This document shows positions 50,125 through 57,994 of a stretch of 64,000 bases of DNA, piece by piece. This DNA comes from an uncultured Clostridium sp. GTDB taxonomy: Bacteria; Bacillota; Clostridia; TANB77; CAG-508. The notes beneath the pieces are model-generated. The model was not told the origin of the DNA, ran no database searches, and saw only the letters and a program-made list of their open reading frames with translations. The stretch is from the NCBI GenBank assembly GCA_947368535.1, contig CANBHY010000001.1:186001-250000 (forward strand), written 5' to 3'. Position 1 is the stretch's first letter. The number at the start of each line of letters is the position of its first letter. Both the position numbers and the translations under genes were made by a program.

Positions 50125-50775
50125 TTATGTTTCATCAACTAAAATATATTTATATATTTTAGGCATTTCTACATCTTTTTCTGTAACAACATTCATTTTA
50201 TATTCAAAAAATTGTGTCAAATTTTCTGATTCTTTTTTTATCAATAACCATGTATCTTTATCTATATAAAGTTTATCGTCAGAAATAGTATTATCACCAA
50301 TTATAGTTAATTTATACAAGAAACTATCTTTATTTGTATACAGTTTATAACAGTTCATGTCATTTATTTTTTCATTTTGAATTTTTAAAAATAAAGAAGC
50401 AATTAATGCTTGAAAATAACTATTAGCATATAATGGACATACATCTACTGTTGGTAAAAAATCAGTATTATTTTTAGTAACTGTATTGTTACTAATTATA
50501 TATTTATAATTTTCATCATAATATGTTGTTTTTATTTCTTGTTCTTGAAAATTTTTTTCCTTAATTACAGCTTTATTTTCTTTTCTCCATATTTCTACTT
50601 CTGAATTGTCTGTATATATTTTTTTGTAGAAATTAGTATTTTCTTTATAATATTGATAATTTTCTTTTGAAAATTTTCTGAAAATATATGCTTTTTTGAA
50701 TAAATTAATAGTAAATAAACAAATATAAATAAATATAATAATGTATATAATTTTTAATATCTTTTTAATTTTCAT
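50125..50775 (-). CDS. Membrane-anchored protein, LolA/RseB-like pattern
   Basis: 216 residues. An N-terminal membrane helix (IIYIIIFIYICLFTINLF) precedes an extracytoplasmic domain with alternating beta strands such as EIWRKENKAVIKEKNFQEQE and NDMNCYKLYTNKDSF, a pattern often predicted as lipoprotein-like carrier folds. I do not recognise a family. It is the last clear gene inside the island's right part. Confidence 0.6.
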   Translation of the reverse strand: MKIKKILKIIYIIIFIYICLFTINLFKKAYIFRKFSKENYQYYKENTNFYKKIYTDNSEVEIWRKENKAVIKEKNFQEQEIKTTYYDENYKYIISNNTVTKNNTDFLPTVDVCPLYANSYFQALIASLFLKIQNEKINDMNCYKLYTNKDSFLYKLTIIGDNTISDDKLYIDKDTWLLIKKESENLTQFFEYKMNVVTEKDVEMPKIYKYILVDET

Positions 50776-51030
50776 TCTTTATCTCCATTGAATATTAATA
50801 TTTATGGTATAAAATGTAAAAAAATTATACTATAAAATATATTACCTTCGCAATATATATTTTTATAATTCAGTTTCTTTGCTGAACTTTTGTTATAATT
50901 TATATTAGCTTTTATTCTTTGTAACTTTATTTGCATTGTTTTCTAATTAGTTAAATTTTCATTATATTCTTAATTTTTCTATGCTTACAACGCCAAATAC
51001 ATATCAAAATATCCATTTTTTTCATAAAAA

Positions 51031-51056
51031 TAGCGAGAGCCTTCTGTCTCTCGCTA
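51031..51056 (-). terminator. Terminator of the RHH gene, built on the tRNA-derived repeat
   Basis: On the minus strand TAGCGAGAG, an eight-base loop and CTCTCGCTA are followed by five T's. One arm is the tRNA-Met 3' end sequence that also starts the right attachment repeat. Confidence 0.6.
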
Positions 51057-51093
51057 CCAAAACTTCCAAGAAATTGGTAGTTTTTTTATTTTG
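51048..51093 (+). repeat. Right attachment repeat of the tRNA-Met island
   Basis: Matches 42255-42300 at 45 of 46 bases. It is the displaced original 3' end of tRNA-Met plus terminator. Confidence 0.8.
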
Positions 51094-51103
51094 CCTTTGA
51101 TTT

Positions 51104-51280
51104 TCATTCCTCAATCTTCATATTTTCTATTGCAAATCTTAGTGCATCATTTATAAAACTATTAGCTGATTGTAAATTATAATCTAATACGATTTGATCA
51201 ATTTTATCTAATATCTCCTCTTCTATTCTACAAGTTCTTTGCACATAATTGCCCCTTTTTCTTATTACAAATTTTTTCAT
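51104..51280 (-). CDS. Ribbon-helix-helix DNA-binding regulator, 58 residues
   Basis: MKKFVIRKRGNYVQRTCRIE, then EEILDKIDQIVLDYN and SFINDALRFAIENMKIEE. Start at ATG 51280, which follows AGGAGGTAATATAT; the longer frame has no ribosome binding site. It is a close relative of the prophage protein at 2269 with the same leader. It lies just outside the right attachment repeat of the island and ends there in a tRNA-derived terminator. Confidence 0.75.
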   Translation of the reverse strand: MKKFVIRKRGNYVQRTCRIEEEILDKIDQIVLDYNLQSANSFINDALRFAIENMKIEE

Positions 51281-51282
51281 AT

Positions 51283-51306
51283 ATATTACCTCCTTAGAAG
51301 TAATAT
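51283..51306. promoter_or_regulatory. Palindrome over the RHH gene ribosome binding site
   Basis: ATATTAC (51283-51289) and GTAATAT (51300-51306), spaced by 10 bases, enclose the Shine-Dalgarno sequence, as in the prophage relative. Confidence 0.5.
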
Positions 51307-51489
51307 ACAACCATTGTCCACGAAGTGAGACTTCAGTTTATGTTTATTATATTTCATATATTTATATATATTCTTTTCTAATTATATATTGACTCAATGA
51401 AAAATGTAAAATATTGTAAAGGTGCATCTAGTTTTGATTTTGCTTTTTATGATATTATTTTGTAGACACTATTTTAAAAGGGGGAGGAT

Positions 51490-51669
51490 ATGAAAAAATT
51501 TGTCGATACAAATGATAGTACAAAAATCGAGGGTGAAAAAGTAGGTTCTGTTCATGTATCTATGTATAAAGATTCTAATACTCGATTGCCTTTCTTCTTT
51601 ATCAAAGCTGATAATGAAGATATGTTACAAGTTTCTTATATTATTGAAGATTCTTTGTGCGATTTTTAG
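51490..51669 (+). CDS. 59-residue protein of unknown function
   Basis: MKKFVDTNDSTKIEGEKVGS to IIEDSLCDF. GGGGGAGGAT directly precedes the ATG. The sequence is a compact beta-rich pattern (GSVHVSMYKDSNTRLPFFFI). A hairpin GACTAAC / GTTAGTC with T's follows the stop. Not recognised. Confidence 0.65.
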   Translation: MKKFVDTNDSTKIEGEKVGSVHVSMYKDSNTRLPFFFIKADNEDMLQVSYIIEDSLCDF

Positions 51670-51721
51670 ACTAACTTTTGTTAGTCTTTTCCCTTTTTTT
51701 GTATCGATTTCTTTTCTATAT

Positions 51722-51750
51722 TTGAAGTTGTTGGTATTGTATGTTATAAT
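51722..51750 (+). promoter_or_regulatory. Promoter of the GNAT gene at 51784
   Basis: TTGAAG (51722-51727), 17 bases, TATAAT (51745-51750). Confidence 0.7.
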
Positions 51751-51783
51751 AGTATACATAATATTTTGGAAGGAGTGTTATTT

Positions 51784-52287
51784 ATGCCTAATCATTTGGT
51801 CCGGATAACAGACCAAGACTATCGGGATTATCGCCGCAGCTATTCTAAGATTACTTACAGTATGAATAAGCATGGTGAACCAGCACAAGTATCTGAAGAA
51901 GAGGTCAGAGAATTTTCCAATCATTTTCTTGACGGCATCATTGGAAAAGGTGATTTCCTCGACATCATGGCAAAGCCTGAAAAATACGAGTTATACTTTT
52001 TCAAGAATGATGCAGAAGAAATTATTGGCGTTCTCACTCTGGTTTTTTCAGAGAAAAGCTGCTACATTGCTGAATTTGCTGTATTTGATCGTGGCAAAGG
52101 TCTTGGCACAGAATTGTACTCTTTGGCGCTGGAAAAAATGCGCCCTCACAACACCCGCTTAATTGAGCTCTCAGCTCCCCCACCTTTCGCGGGTTCTCGC
52201 GAATTTTGGAAAAAGCTTGGTTTTACGCTTAAGTACAAAAGTAACTCTGTGTTTGAAAAAACGGTTCGATTCCGTCATCAGAAGTAA
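51784..52287 (+). CDS. GNAT-family N-acetyltransferase, higher-G+C cassette
   Basis: 167 residues from ATG at 51784 after GGAAGGAGTGTTATTT. The GNAT core is IIGVLTLVFSEKSCYIAEFA near residue 78 with the acetyl-CoA loop FDRGKGLGTELYSLALEKMR near 103. It transfers acetyl from CoA to an unknown amine. The gene is single, with its own promoter and terminator, and its codon use is much richer in G and C than the neighbouring radical SAM gene. The end RFWKKLGFTLKYKS is usual for the family. Confidence 0.85.
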   Translation: MPNHLVRITDQDYRDYRRSYSKITYSMNKHGEPAQVSEEEVREFSNHFLDGIIGKGDFLDIMAKPEKYELYFFKNDAEEIIGVLTLVFSEKSCYIAEFAVFDRGKGLGTELYSLALEKMRPHNTRLIELSAPPPFAGSREFWKKLGFTLKYKSNSVFEKTVRFRHQK

Positions 52288-52302
52288 CAATAACACGCAA
52301 AA

Positions 52303-52337
52303 GAATTTGCCAGGTGGTCTGAAATTTAGATTACCTG
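52303..52337 (+). terminator. Terminator after the GNAT gene
   Basis: TTGCCAGGT pairs with ACCTGGCAA with a longer imperfect stem inside. Confidence 0.7.
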
Positions 52338-52348
52338 GCAATTATCAT

Positions 52349-53254
52349 TTATATAAATAATGTCATTTGTTCATCTTCTGGTATTTCTTTTTTGTATGCT
52401 TTAATTATATCTTTCATGTTATATAAAATTCCATATCTATCGCATTCTTCTTTAAATATTTTGTATAGTTCTTTACATTTCGGTGTTGCACAATGATATT
52501 TATTTCCATAATATTTAATATATTTTTCTTTTAAACCTTTAAAGTTTTTGTCTAACTGCTTAAAGTAATAATCTCTTTGATTTTCTCTTAATGTCATCCC
52601 CATATATGTGTGTATAAATTTAGCTCCATTTTCATGTGCCAATTTAACTAATCTTTTTATGTCTTCTTCGCTGTCTGTTATGAATGGTAATGTTGGATTC
52701 ATCATAATTCCAGTAAAAATACCATTCTCACTAAGCTTTTTAATCGCTTCTAATCTTTTAGAAGATGTACATACATGTGGCTCTATTATTTTAGCTATTT
52801 CGTCTCTTGGTGTAGTAATTGTAAATTTGATAATCACATTGTTTTTTTTATTAATTTCCTTTAATAAATCTATATCTCTTATAATTAGGTCACTTTTTGT
52901 ATCTATCGATACTCCATAATTATATTTAGATATTAGCTTTAACGCACCTCTTGTTAATTCATATTTGATTTCTTGCGGATTATAAGTGTCTGACATCGCT
53001 CCAATTCCAATAATTCCTTTATCTCTTTTTCTTATTAGTTCCTCTTCTAATATTTCTAGTGCTTTATCTTTTCCTTTTACTGTATCAAAGTTTTCTATAT
53101 GATAACAATTGCTTCTACTATCACAATATATACATCCATGTGAGCATCCTCTATATAGATTCATATTATAATCTATTCCATACCATTGATTTCCATATTT
53201 AATTTTTGACAATATTGTTTTTGCTTTTATGAATTCCACTTTTTCCTCACTCAT
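52349..53254 (-). CDS. SPL-like radical SAM protein
   Basis: 301 residues. MNLYRGCSHGCIYCDSRS carries the CxxxCxxC that ligates a 4Fe-4S cluster. The preceding IKYGNQWYGIDY and following HIENFDTVKGKDKALEILEE, together with IGIGAMSDTYNPQE and GIMMNPTLPFITDSEED, match the family of spore-photolyase-like radical SAM proteins (Rv2578c type) found widely in Clostridia. The C-terminal helical region is usual for it. Reaction unknown. No ribosome binding site is obvious before its ATG. Confidence 0.88.
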   Translation of the reverse strand: MSEEKVEFIKAKTILSKIKYGNQWYGIDYNMNLYRGCSHGCIYCDSRSNCYHIENFDTVKGKDKALEILEEELIRKRDKGIIGIGAMSDTYNPQEIKYELTRGALKLISKYNYGVSIDTKSDLIIRDIDLLKEINKKNNVIIKFTITTPRDEIAKIIEPHVCTSSKRLEAIKKLSENGIFTGIMMNPTLPFITDSEEDIKRLVKLAHENGAKFIHTYMGMTLRENQRDYYFKQLDKNFKGLKEKYIKYYGNKYHCATPKCKELYKIFKEECDRYGILYNMKDIIKAYKKEIPEDEQMTLFI

Positions 53255-53303
53255 AATATTTTAAGTATATTATCACACTTTATTACACTTATCAATTAAA
53301 TTG

Positions 53304-53334
53304 CAAAAGCAAGCAGTGGAACACCACCGCTTGC
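53304..53334 (-). terminator. Terminator of the cell wall hydrolase gene
   Basis: GCAAGC and TGG pair with CCA and GCTTGC around AACA with two mismatches, just after the stop codon on the minus strand. Confidence 0.6.
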
Positions 53335-53346
53335 CTTCCTTTTCGA

Positions 53347-54132
53347 TCAGTTCAGATCATTGTGAAATGCTTGGTTACCGATTACATAGATGTCGATGCC
53401 TTCGCGTCTCGCTGCCTCTTTTTCCGACAATGGTTCAACCAGGGAATAGAAGTGACATGCTCCTTCAGGAAAATACTCCCGTGTTGGATCTTCACCATTC
53501 AAAGCTTTTTCTACCGCTTCCATGCAGAGTTCGTACTCTGGGCAATTCAGGAAAAATTCGTCTGTCATATCTTTCGGATAAGCGAATGCTCCCGAATATG
53601 TAATGACTTCCATAACGTTTCCATTTTCTGCTCCATACTCTACTTTTCCCGTGATCAGTCTGTTTAAGATTACTGCGACAATGGCTATTCTGCCTTTTTC
53701 GCATTCACCTCTTGCCTCTTTGTAGACTGTTTTGCCCATAGCAATCCTCTCTGCTTCAGAAAATATGAGTGGAACCTCATCAGTTACTTCTACAATTTGA
53801 TTCGCTGTAACTTTTGATTCTTCATTCTCTTCTTTGCTGATAGTTTTGATTTCGGGCAGATCTTCTTCGGCGGGATAGCTCGACATTTCTTGCTGAGGTT
53901 TCATCTCCACAGTTTTGATTGCTTCAATTTCTTCCTCTTTTTTCTGCTTTGTGATTACAGCAATGGCACAGATTGTAACTATAATCATAATTACGAGCGC
54001 TACACTCACCATTACGGTGAACCTCCTTCTGTTTCGCTTTACTTTTAAGTAGCACTCTCTTCTGTGTTTGCAGTGCAAGCACTTCCGCTTCATCATAAAA
54101 GCTGATCGATGTTTGCATCTTCTTTTGGCCAT
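53347..54132 (-). CDS. SleB-like cell wall hydrolase with membrane anchor, higher-G+C cassette
   Basis: 261 residues from ATG at 54132, after CAGGAGGAAGAAGAAA. The Arg/Lys/Cys-rich start includes HRSAFMMKRKCLHCKH, then a membrane helix (VMVSVALVIMIIVTICAIAV) and a linker to about 130. The hydrolase domain (Pfam Hydrolase_2, PF07486) has EAERIAMGKTVYKEARGE with the catalytic Glu, then IVAVILNRLITGKVEYG, SGAFAYPKD and GACHFYSLVEPLSE. The family cleaves cortex peptidoglycan in spores but also acts in vegetative walls. The cytoplasmic CxxC-type segment is unusual. Its G+C content is high for the region. Confidence 0.85.
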   Translation of the reverse strand: MAKRRCKHRSAFMMKRKCLHCKHRRECYLKVKRNRRRFTVMVSVALVIMIIVTICAIAVITKQKKEEEIEAIKTVEMKPQQEMSSYPAEEDLPEIKTISKEENEESKVTANQIVEVTDEVPLIFSEAERIAMGKTVYKEARGECEKGRIAIVAVILNRLITGKVEYGAENGNVMEVITYSGAFAYPKDMTDEFFLNCPEYELCMEAVEKALNGEDPTREYFPEGACHFYSLVEPLSEKEAARREGIDIYVIGNQAFHNDLN

Positions 54133-54210
54133 TTTCTTCTTCCTCCTGTTTCTCTTTCTAGAAATAACCACCTCATGGTGGATATGGCATTAATAACGAT
54201 ACTTAACATA

Positions 54211-54239
54211 ATTATACCATTTTTCAATATTTTATTCAA
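54211..54239 (-). promoter_or_regulatory. Promoter of the cell wall hydrolase gene
   Basis: TTGAAT (54234-54239), 17 bases, TATAAT (54211-54216) on the minus strand. Confidence 0.7.
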
Positions 54240-54387
54240 ATTTTAGCTTCCCTTATACTCTATTACATTTATTTTTATATCTTTTTTATTAAATATATAC
54301 TATATCTTACTTAAGAATAAAGTGAATCAAAAAACTGAACGGAATTATTTATGAAAAAAGCTATAAAAAGCATATTGCTAATTATTA

Positions 54388-54870
54388 TTAATATACTCTG
54401 TCTGGATATGGTGATACTTCTACATTAATATCTTCTACTTCTTTATCAATAGGTATAAGATATAAATTAAAATCAAATATTTCATCTTGCGTTGTAAGTG
54501 GTGTTGCATAATATATTGTAATGTCTGCACTTGTTTCATCAATTTTTATTTTCTTAATTTCAGGATCTATTTCTCCTTCTACTACTAATAATTTTTTATT
54601 TTTGAAAAATCCTTTATCAAATTTTTCATTATATTCTTTATTTTTTACTTCATCCATTATTTCTTGAAATCTGTCTTGATCTGACACTATTTCATATTGT
54701 TTATCATTTTCTAATACCTTTGCTGTATTGTAACTTGCTGAATAAGTTATTTTGTAATGTTTCTTATATTTTTCGTTATTTGGTTTTATGATTAGAACTG
54801 CTGCTGTAACTATAATTATTAGCGTAATTACTGATATAAAAATTAATATTATTTTTTTGTTTTTTTTCAT
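54388..54870 (-). CDS. Membrane-anchored protein, PrcB-like pattern
   Basis: 160 residues. One membrane helix near the N-terminus (IILIFISVITLIIIVTAAVL) precedes a soluble part. The segments FDKGFFKNKKLLVVEGEI and ITIYYATPLTTQDEIFDF resemble the PrcB/protease-complex C-terminal pattern, but weakly. AAAGGGAGAAAAA precedes the ATG. Function unknown. Confidence 0.6.
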   Translation of the reverse strand: MKKNKKIILIFISVITLIIIVTAAVLIIKPNNEKYKKHYKITYSASYNTAKVLENDKQYEIVSDQDRFQEIMDEVKNKEYNEKFDKGFFKNKKLLVVEGEIDPEIKKIKIDETSADITIYYATPLTTQDEIFDFNLYLIPIDKEVEDINVEVSPYPDRVY

Positions 54871-54969
54871 TTTTTCTCCCTTTCAACCTTTCTTTTTTAT
54901 ATGATTATTATATACATATCATATCTTTTTGTAAAACGTTTTTATAGATATGTATATAAACGAATTATG

Positions 54970-54998
54970 TTTACTTTTCTTTGTTTTTGTTGTATACT
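54970..54998 (+). promoter_or_regulatory. Promoter of the GNAT gene at 55052
   Basis: TTTACT (54970-54975), 17 bases, TATACT (54993-54998). Confidence 0.6.
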
Positions 54999-55051
54999 TA
55001 ATTATACGCTTTTTTACCCATGAACAATCTATAACATTGAGAGGAGTTACC

Positions 55052-55603
55052 ATGATGAAAAAGCTGAAGAATTTTACCTTGGATGGATGTATTACTCGGA
55101 TAAATGAAACTGATCTGTCAACTTGGTGGATGCTGCAACAATTTTTCGCCTATCCCCCATTCAATGAGTTTTTCGATACAGATAAACTGATTGGCTACTT
55201 TAACGAATTTGCTAATGGTGGTATCAATCATATGGAAATCGAAATTCAGAAGGGAATGTGGGTACCTGTGGCGTTGATGTCTTGGCATCCTATGGTTGAA
55301 GGTGATCATCCGGTTCATTTTCCAGATCCTAAGCGTGTTGCCTATATTTCTGATTCTATAACCTGTTTGGGCTATCAGAAAAAAGGAGTGCAAAAGCAGT
55401 TGTTTGCTTACACGTTGGAGGATATGAAAAATCGCAATTTTTCCTCGGTTTACCTTCGCACCAGTCGTCAATCCTCTATGTACTATCTCGCAAGAAAAAT
55501 GGGCTTTGAGCAGATTTCTGATATTACTCAGACTGTTAGCTCTATGCGGGTAGGCGGCGTTATCGGTTCAGACGAAAGAATCTTTTTTTATCGTTCATTG
55601 TGA
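55052..55603 (+). CDS. GNAT-like N-acetyltransferase, higher-G+C cassette
   Basis: 183 residues from ATG at 55052 (ATGATG) after GAGAGGAGTTACC. RVAYISDSITCLGYQKKGVQ and KQLFAYTLEDMKNRNFSSV are the acetyl-CoA binding region of the GNAT fold; LRTSRQSSMYYLARKMGFEQ closes it. The N-terminal half carries WWMLQQFFAYPPFNEFFD. The substrate is not evident. Single gene with own promoter and a perfect terminator; higher G+C than flanks. Confidence 0.75.
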   Translation: MMKKLKNFTLDGCITRINETDLSTWWMLQQFFAYPPFNEFFDTDKLIGYFNEFANGGINHMEIEIQKGMWVPVALMSWHPMVEGDHPVHFPDPKRVAYISDSITCLGYQKKGVQKQLFAYTLEDMKNRNFSSVYLRTSRQSSMYYLARKMGFEQISDITQTVSSMRVGGVIGSDERIFFYRSL

Positions 55604-55621
55604 ATACAAGCTAAATTAAGC

Positions 55622-55660
55622 TAAAACCACCCCAGTCAAAATTAGACTGGGGTGGTTTTG
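55622..55660 (+). terminator. Terminator of the GNAT gene
   Basis: AAAACCACCCCAGTC pairs perfectly with GACTGGGGTGGTTTT. Confidence 0.85.
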
Positions 55661-55741
55661 TAATATTTTATATTTTAAAACATAAAACAAGCCTGCTTTT
55701 TCTTTCGAAATAGCAGACTGTTAGTCAGTCAAGCGTTGATA

Positions 55742-56020
55742 TTACTTGAATTTTGGTTTAATAATCAAGACTTGCTTTAGAGCACATGCTGCATACTCAC
55801 AAACAATGCCTAGCTCATCAACCAACTTTTCTACCTTTTTTCGATACTCATCTCTTTCCCAATATGCAATATCATATTCAAATTCAATTTTTTCAGGTAA
55901 CTTTTCATTGTTTTTAAACACGATATAGACAATAAAGGAAATCAATGTATTCTCGAATACATTCTTGCTGTAAAGATTTCTTAGTTTCTGTGCCCGCTCG
56001 TAGAATTCTTGCTTTTCCAT
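55742..56020 (-). CDS. Small protein of unknown function
   Basis: 92 residues from ATG at 56020 (an ATG 6 bases upstream and a TTG at 56038 are alternatives; GGGTG lies before them). MEKQEFYERAQKLRNLYSKN to KQVLIIKPKFK, helical with an internal hydrophobic segment (TLISFIVYIVFKN). A terminator hairpin (CTGCTATTT / AAAAAGCAG) follows at about 55690-55720. G+C is moderate. Not recognised. Confidence 0.65.
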   Translation of the reverse strand: MEKQEFYERAQKLRNLYSKNVFENTLISFIVYIVFKNNEKLPEKIEFEYDIAYWERDEYRKKVEKLVDELGIVCEYAACALKQVLIIKPKFK

Positions 56021-56190
56021 TTGCATACACCCAATCAAATTATTAATTATATGGTTTAAGATAGTGACTGACTAAAGCTATCTGGTACCAACAATTTTGT
56101 ATATAATATCACAAAAAAGCAATTTTTACAATTTTTCGCTCTAATGCTTTGTATATATTTATATATACTTTTGAATCGTATAACTCTAAT

Positions 56191-56219
56191 TTGAAGTATT
56201 ATGTAAATTATAGTATAAT
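56191..56219 (+). promoter_or_regulatory. Promoter of the gene at 56282
   Basis: TTGAAG (56191-56196), 17 bases, TATAAT (56214-56219). Confidence 0.7.
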
Positions 56220-56281
56220 TTATATAGACATTTCTCAGAAATTTGAACGTTTGGTAAATACATTTTATAGGAGGTACTTTT

Positions 56282-56731
56282 ATGCATGCCAAGGATTTAG
56301 TAAGTCAGATCAAGGAGTACAATTCCCATGAGGCAGAGATCTTCGATCACAGCGCAGACCTGTTGCTTTCCAATATCCGGAACAATTTGGAGGATATCTA
56401 CAACAGCGGTCAGTGGAGCATGATGATTGGGGTCACGCAGCTTGGGATTGCTCTCAGAAAGGTTAGCCGCGACTTCAAGACATTTGAGATTGGAATTTTG
56501 GACGCCTATCCTATGCACTTTGGTCACACTTTTCATGGTGATTACCCTGAGATTCCCTCGTACCGCAAATTTATCGACAGCGGTGACTACAAAAATGAGG
56601 AGATTCTCGGTTTTCAGGGTGAAGAGATTGAGCTCCTTACGCCATTTCTTAGGGCTTTGAGCTACAAGGGCATTGGCGCCTATGTCGATCTCGACAATGA
56701 TCAACTGGTTTTTCCACTTAATATTCAGTAA
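56282..56731 (+). CDS. Unknown 149-residue protein, higher-G+C cassette
   Basis: MHAKDLVSQIKEYNSHEAEI, then an acidic helical half, DAYPMHFGHTFHGDYPEIPS in the middle and a C-terminus ending DLDNDQLVFPLNIQ. ATAGGAGGTAC precedes the ATG. It is a soluble protein without motifs I know. Base composition is strikingly richer in G+C than the flanks and it has its own promoter and terminator. Confidence 0.75.
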   Translation: MHAKDLVSQIKEYNSHEAEIFDHSADLLLSNIRNNLEDIYNSGQWSMMIGVTQLGIALRKVSRDFKTFEIGILDAYPMHFGHTFHGDYPEIPSYRKFIDSGDYKNEEILGFQGEEIELLTPFLRALSYKGIGAYVDLDNDQLVFPLNIQ

Positions 56732-56746
56732 TATCCATGTTCAACA

Positions 56747-56777
56747 CTAAAGGGTCGCACACGTTGCGACCCTTTAG
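56747..56777 (+). terminator. Terminator of the gene at 56282
   Basis: CTAAAGGGTCGCA pairs perfectly with TGCGACCCTTTAG around a five-base loop. Confidence 0.85.
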
Positions 56778-56792
56778 CGGTTATATAATCTT

Positions 56793-57575
56793 TTATCTTT
56801 CTTCATATTCTCTTTCATTGCATACATATATATAATTTTTTCTTCCAAATGAATCTGTATGCATTATCTTTTTTACATTTTTTAATTTCTCTATTTCTTT
56901 TTCAAGTTCTTCTGAAGAATGAATTTCTTTACCATTAAATCTCATATGATATATTTCTGCATTACCACTAATATTAAAAATTGTTGGCTTTTTTGTTTTA
57001 GTTAAAATTTCTGCACATTGTGGAACTTTTGCTCCTACTATAAGATTTGCCCAATCCATCATATCTTCTGATGTTTCGTGAAATTCTCCTTGAACTACTC
57101 TGAGCATTCCTCCGTTTTCTTGTTTTGGTATTGTAAATTCTTTTTTAGAAACTGTATCAACTACTACAACTGTATATCCTAATGCTGCTAATTTTCTTCC
57201 TAGATGACAGTGTTCTCCATCTCCTATGCAAAGCACTTTTGGATATTTTGATTTAGGATAATTTTTTCGTACATATCCTAAAATAATATTACTTTGTGTT
57301 GGTACTACATTATACCAATCTAAAAAGTCTATCCAAATTTCTTGTTCTCTTAAGTCGTCTATACTCGCTGGTCTTCTAACTCCTGTATCATGGTGTGGAT
57401 ACCCCATTGACATATCTAACTTGTCCAATTCTTCAAATATCTTAGCTGTTAATGCTTGTAGTTCATCTATACTTAAATTATCTGGATTTTCTATAGTAAC
57501 CTTTTTACCATTTTCTATTAATCCTGTTCTATATTTAAAAACTTCTTCCATGCTAATATTAGAACTTTTTTCCAT
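56793..57575 (-). CDS. Rossmann-fold protein, methyltransferase- or UPF0146-like
   Basis: 260 residues. KYPKVLCIGDGEHCHLGRKL near residue 112 is a Gly-rich nucleotide or SAM binding loop followed by AALGYTVVVVDTV. The C-terminal part contains DWANLIVGAKVPQCAEILTK. The N-terminal 110 residues are helical (WIDFLDWYNVVPTQSNIILG). I cannot name a family with confidence; a SAM-dependent or dehydrogenase-like fold is inferred. AGGAGGTATAT precedes the ATG. Confidence 0.65.
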   Translation of the reverse strand: MEKSSNISMEEVFKYRTGLIENGKKVTIENPDNLSIDELQALTAKIFEELDKLDMSMGYPHHDTGVRRPASIDDLREQEIWIDFLDWYNVVPTQSNIILGYVRKNYPKSKYPKVLCIGDGEHCHLGRKLAALGYTVVVVDTVSKKEFTIPKQENGGMLRVVQGEFHETSEDMMDWANLIVGAKVPQCAEILTKTKKPTIFNISGNAEIYHMRFNGKEIHSSEELEKEIEKLKNVKKIMHTDSFGRKNYIYVCNEREYEER

Positions 57576-57652
57576 ATATACCTCCTAAAATTTTTAACTA
57601 TTTGATTATATCATATTATCTATTTCTTTTCAATTATGTAAACTTTTTTGTA

Positions 57653-57681
57653 TTGACATGTTTAATTAAAGGGAGTAAAAT
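57653..57681 (+). promoter_or_regulatory. Promoter of the gene at 57715
   Basis: TTGACA (57653-57658), 17 bases, TAAAAT (57676-57681). Confidence 0.75.
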
Positions 57682-57714
57682 ACATCTTGCAAATAATTTT
57701 AGTGGAGGTGCTCT

Positions 57715-57933
57715 ATGTCTACAGAAGAGCTTATCGAAGAATGCAATGATGAGTGTCGGGCATGCCAAAGAAGTTTTCAGAAGGACGATATTGAATTTAG
57801 TCCTTCGATGTGCAGATACTGTCCAACAGGGCAAAAGCTTCACGAGCTTTTAAAACGTCAAGACACGTCTGAACAGCAGTGGGACCTTATCGATTGGTCC
57901 TCCAGTCCTTGGAAAGATTATTATCACGGATGA
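57715..57933 (+). CDS. Zinc-finger-like 72-residue protein, higher-G+C cassette
   Basis: MSTEELIEECNDECRACQRS, then SPSMCRYCPTGQKLHELLKR. Cysteines at about residues 10, 14, 17, 33 and 36 suggest a zinc site. GTGGAGGTGC precedes the ATG. It ends DWSSSPWKDYYHG. Single gene, higher in G+C, with a near-perfect terminator. Function unknown. Confidence 0.75.
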   Translation: MSTEELIEECNDECRACQRSFQKDDIEFSPSMCRYCPTGQKLHELLKRQDTSEQQWDLIDWSSSPWKDYYHG

Positions 57934-57936
57934 ATG

Positions 57937-57980
57937 AAGCTAGCAGTCACGGAAGTATAGTATTCCGCGACTGCTAGCTT
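57937..57980 (+). terminator. Terminator of the gene at 57715
   Basis: AAGCTAGCAGTC and CGGAA pair with TTCCG and GACTGCTAGCTT with one mismatch. Confidence 0.8.
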
Positions 57981-57994
57981 TTATTTATATATTT

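Larger units (their letters stand above)
42255..51093. mobile_element. 8.8-kb genomic island in the 3' end of tRNA-Met
   Basis: The island is bounded by a 46-bp direct repeat of the tRNA 3' end and terminator, the usual trace of tyrosine-recombinase integration. It carries a Spo0A_C-like protein, a helical protein, a Tn916 Orf7-like sigma factor, a secreted higher-G+C protein, three membrane or anchored proteins, a holin, an 855-residue wall hydrolase and a secreted peptide. I see no integrase, relaxase or replication gene, so it is either mobilised in trans or a remnant. The tRNA is intact. Confidence 0.75.

Noticed and set aside
53301..53667. Plus-strand open frames opposite the cell wall hydrolase
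   Set aside because: They are shadows of a gene with an intact hydrolase domain, anchor and ribosome binding site.
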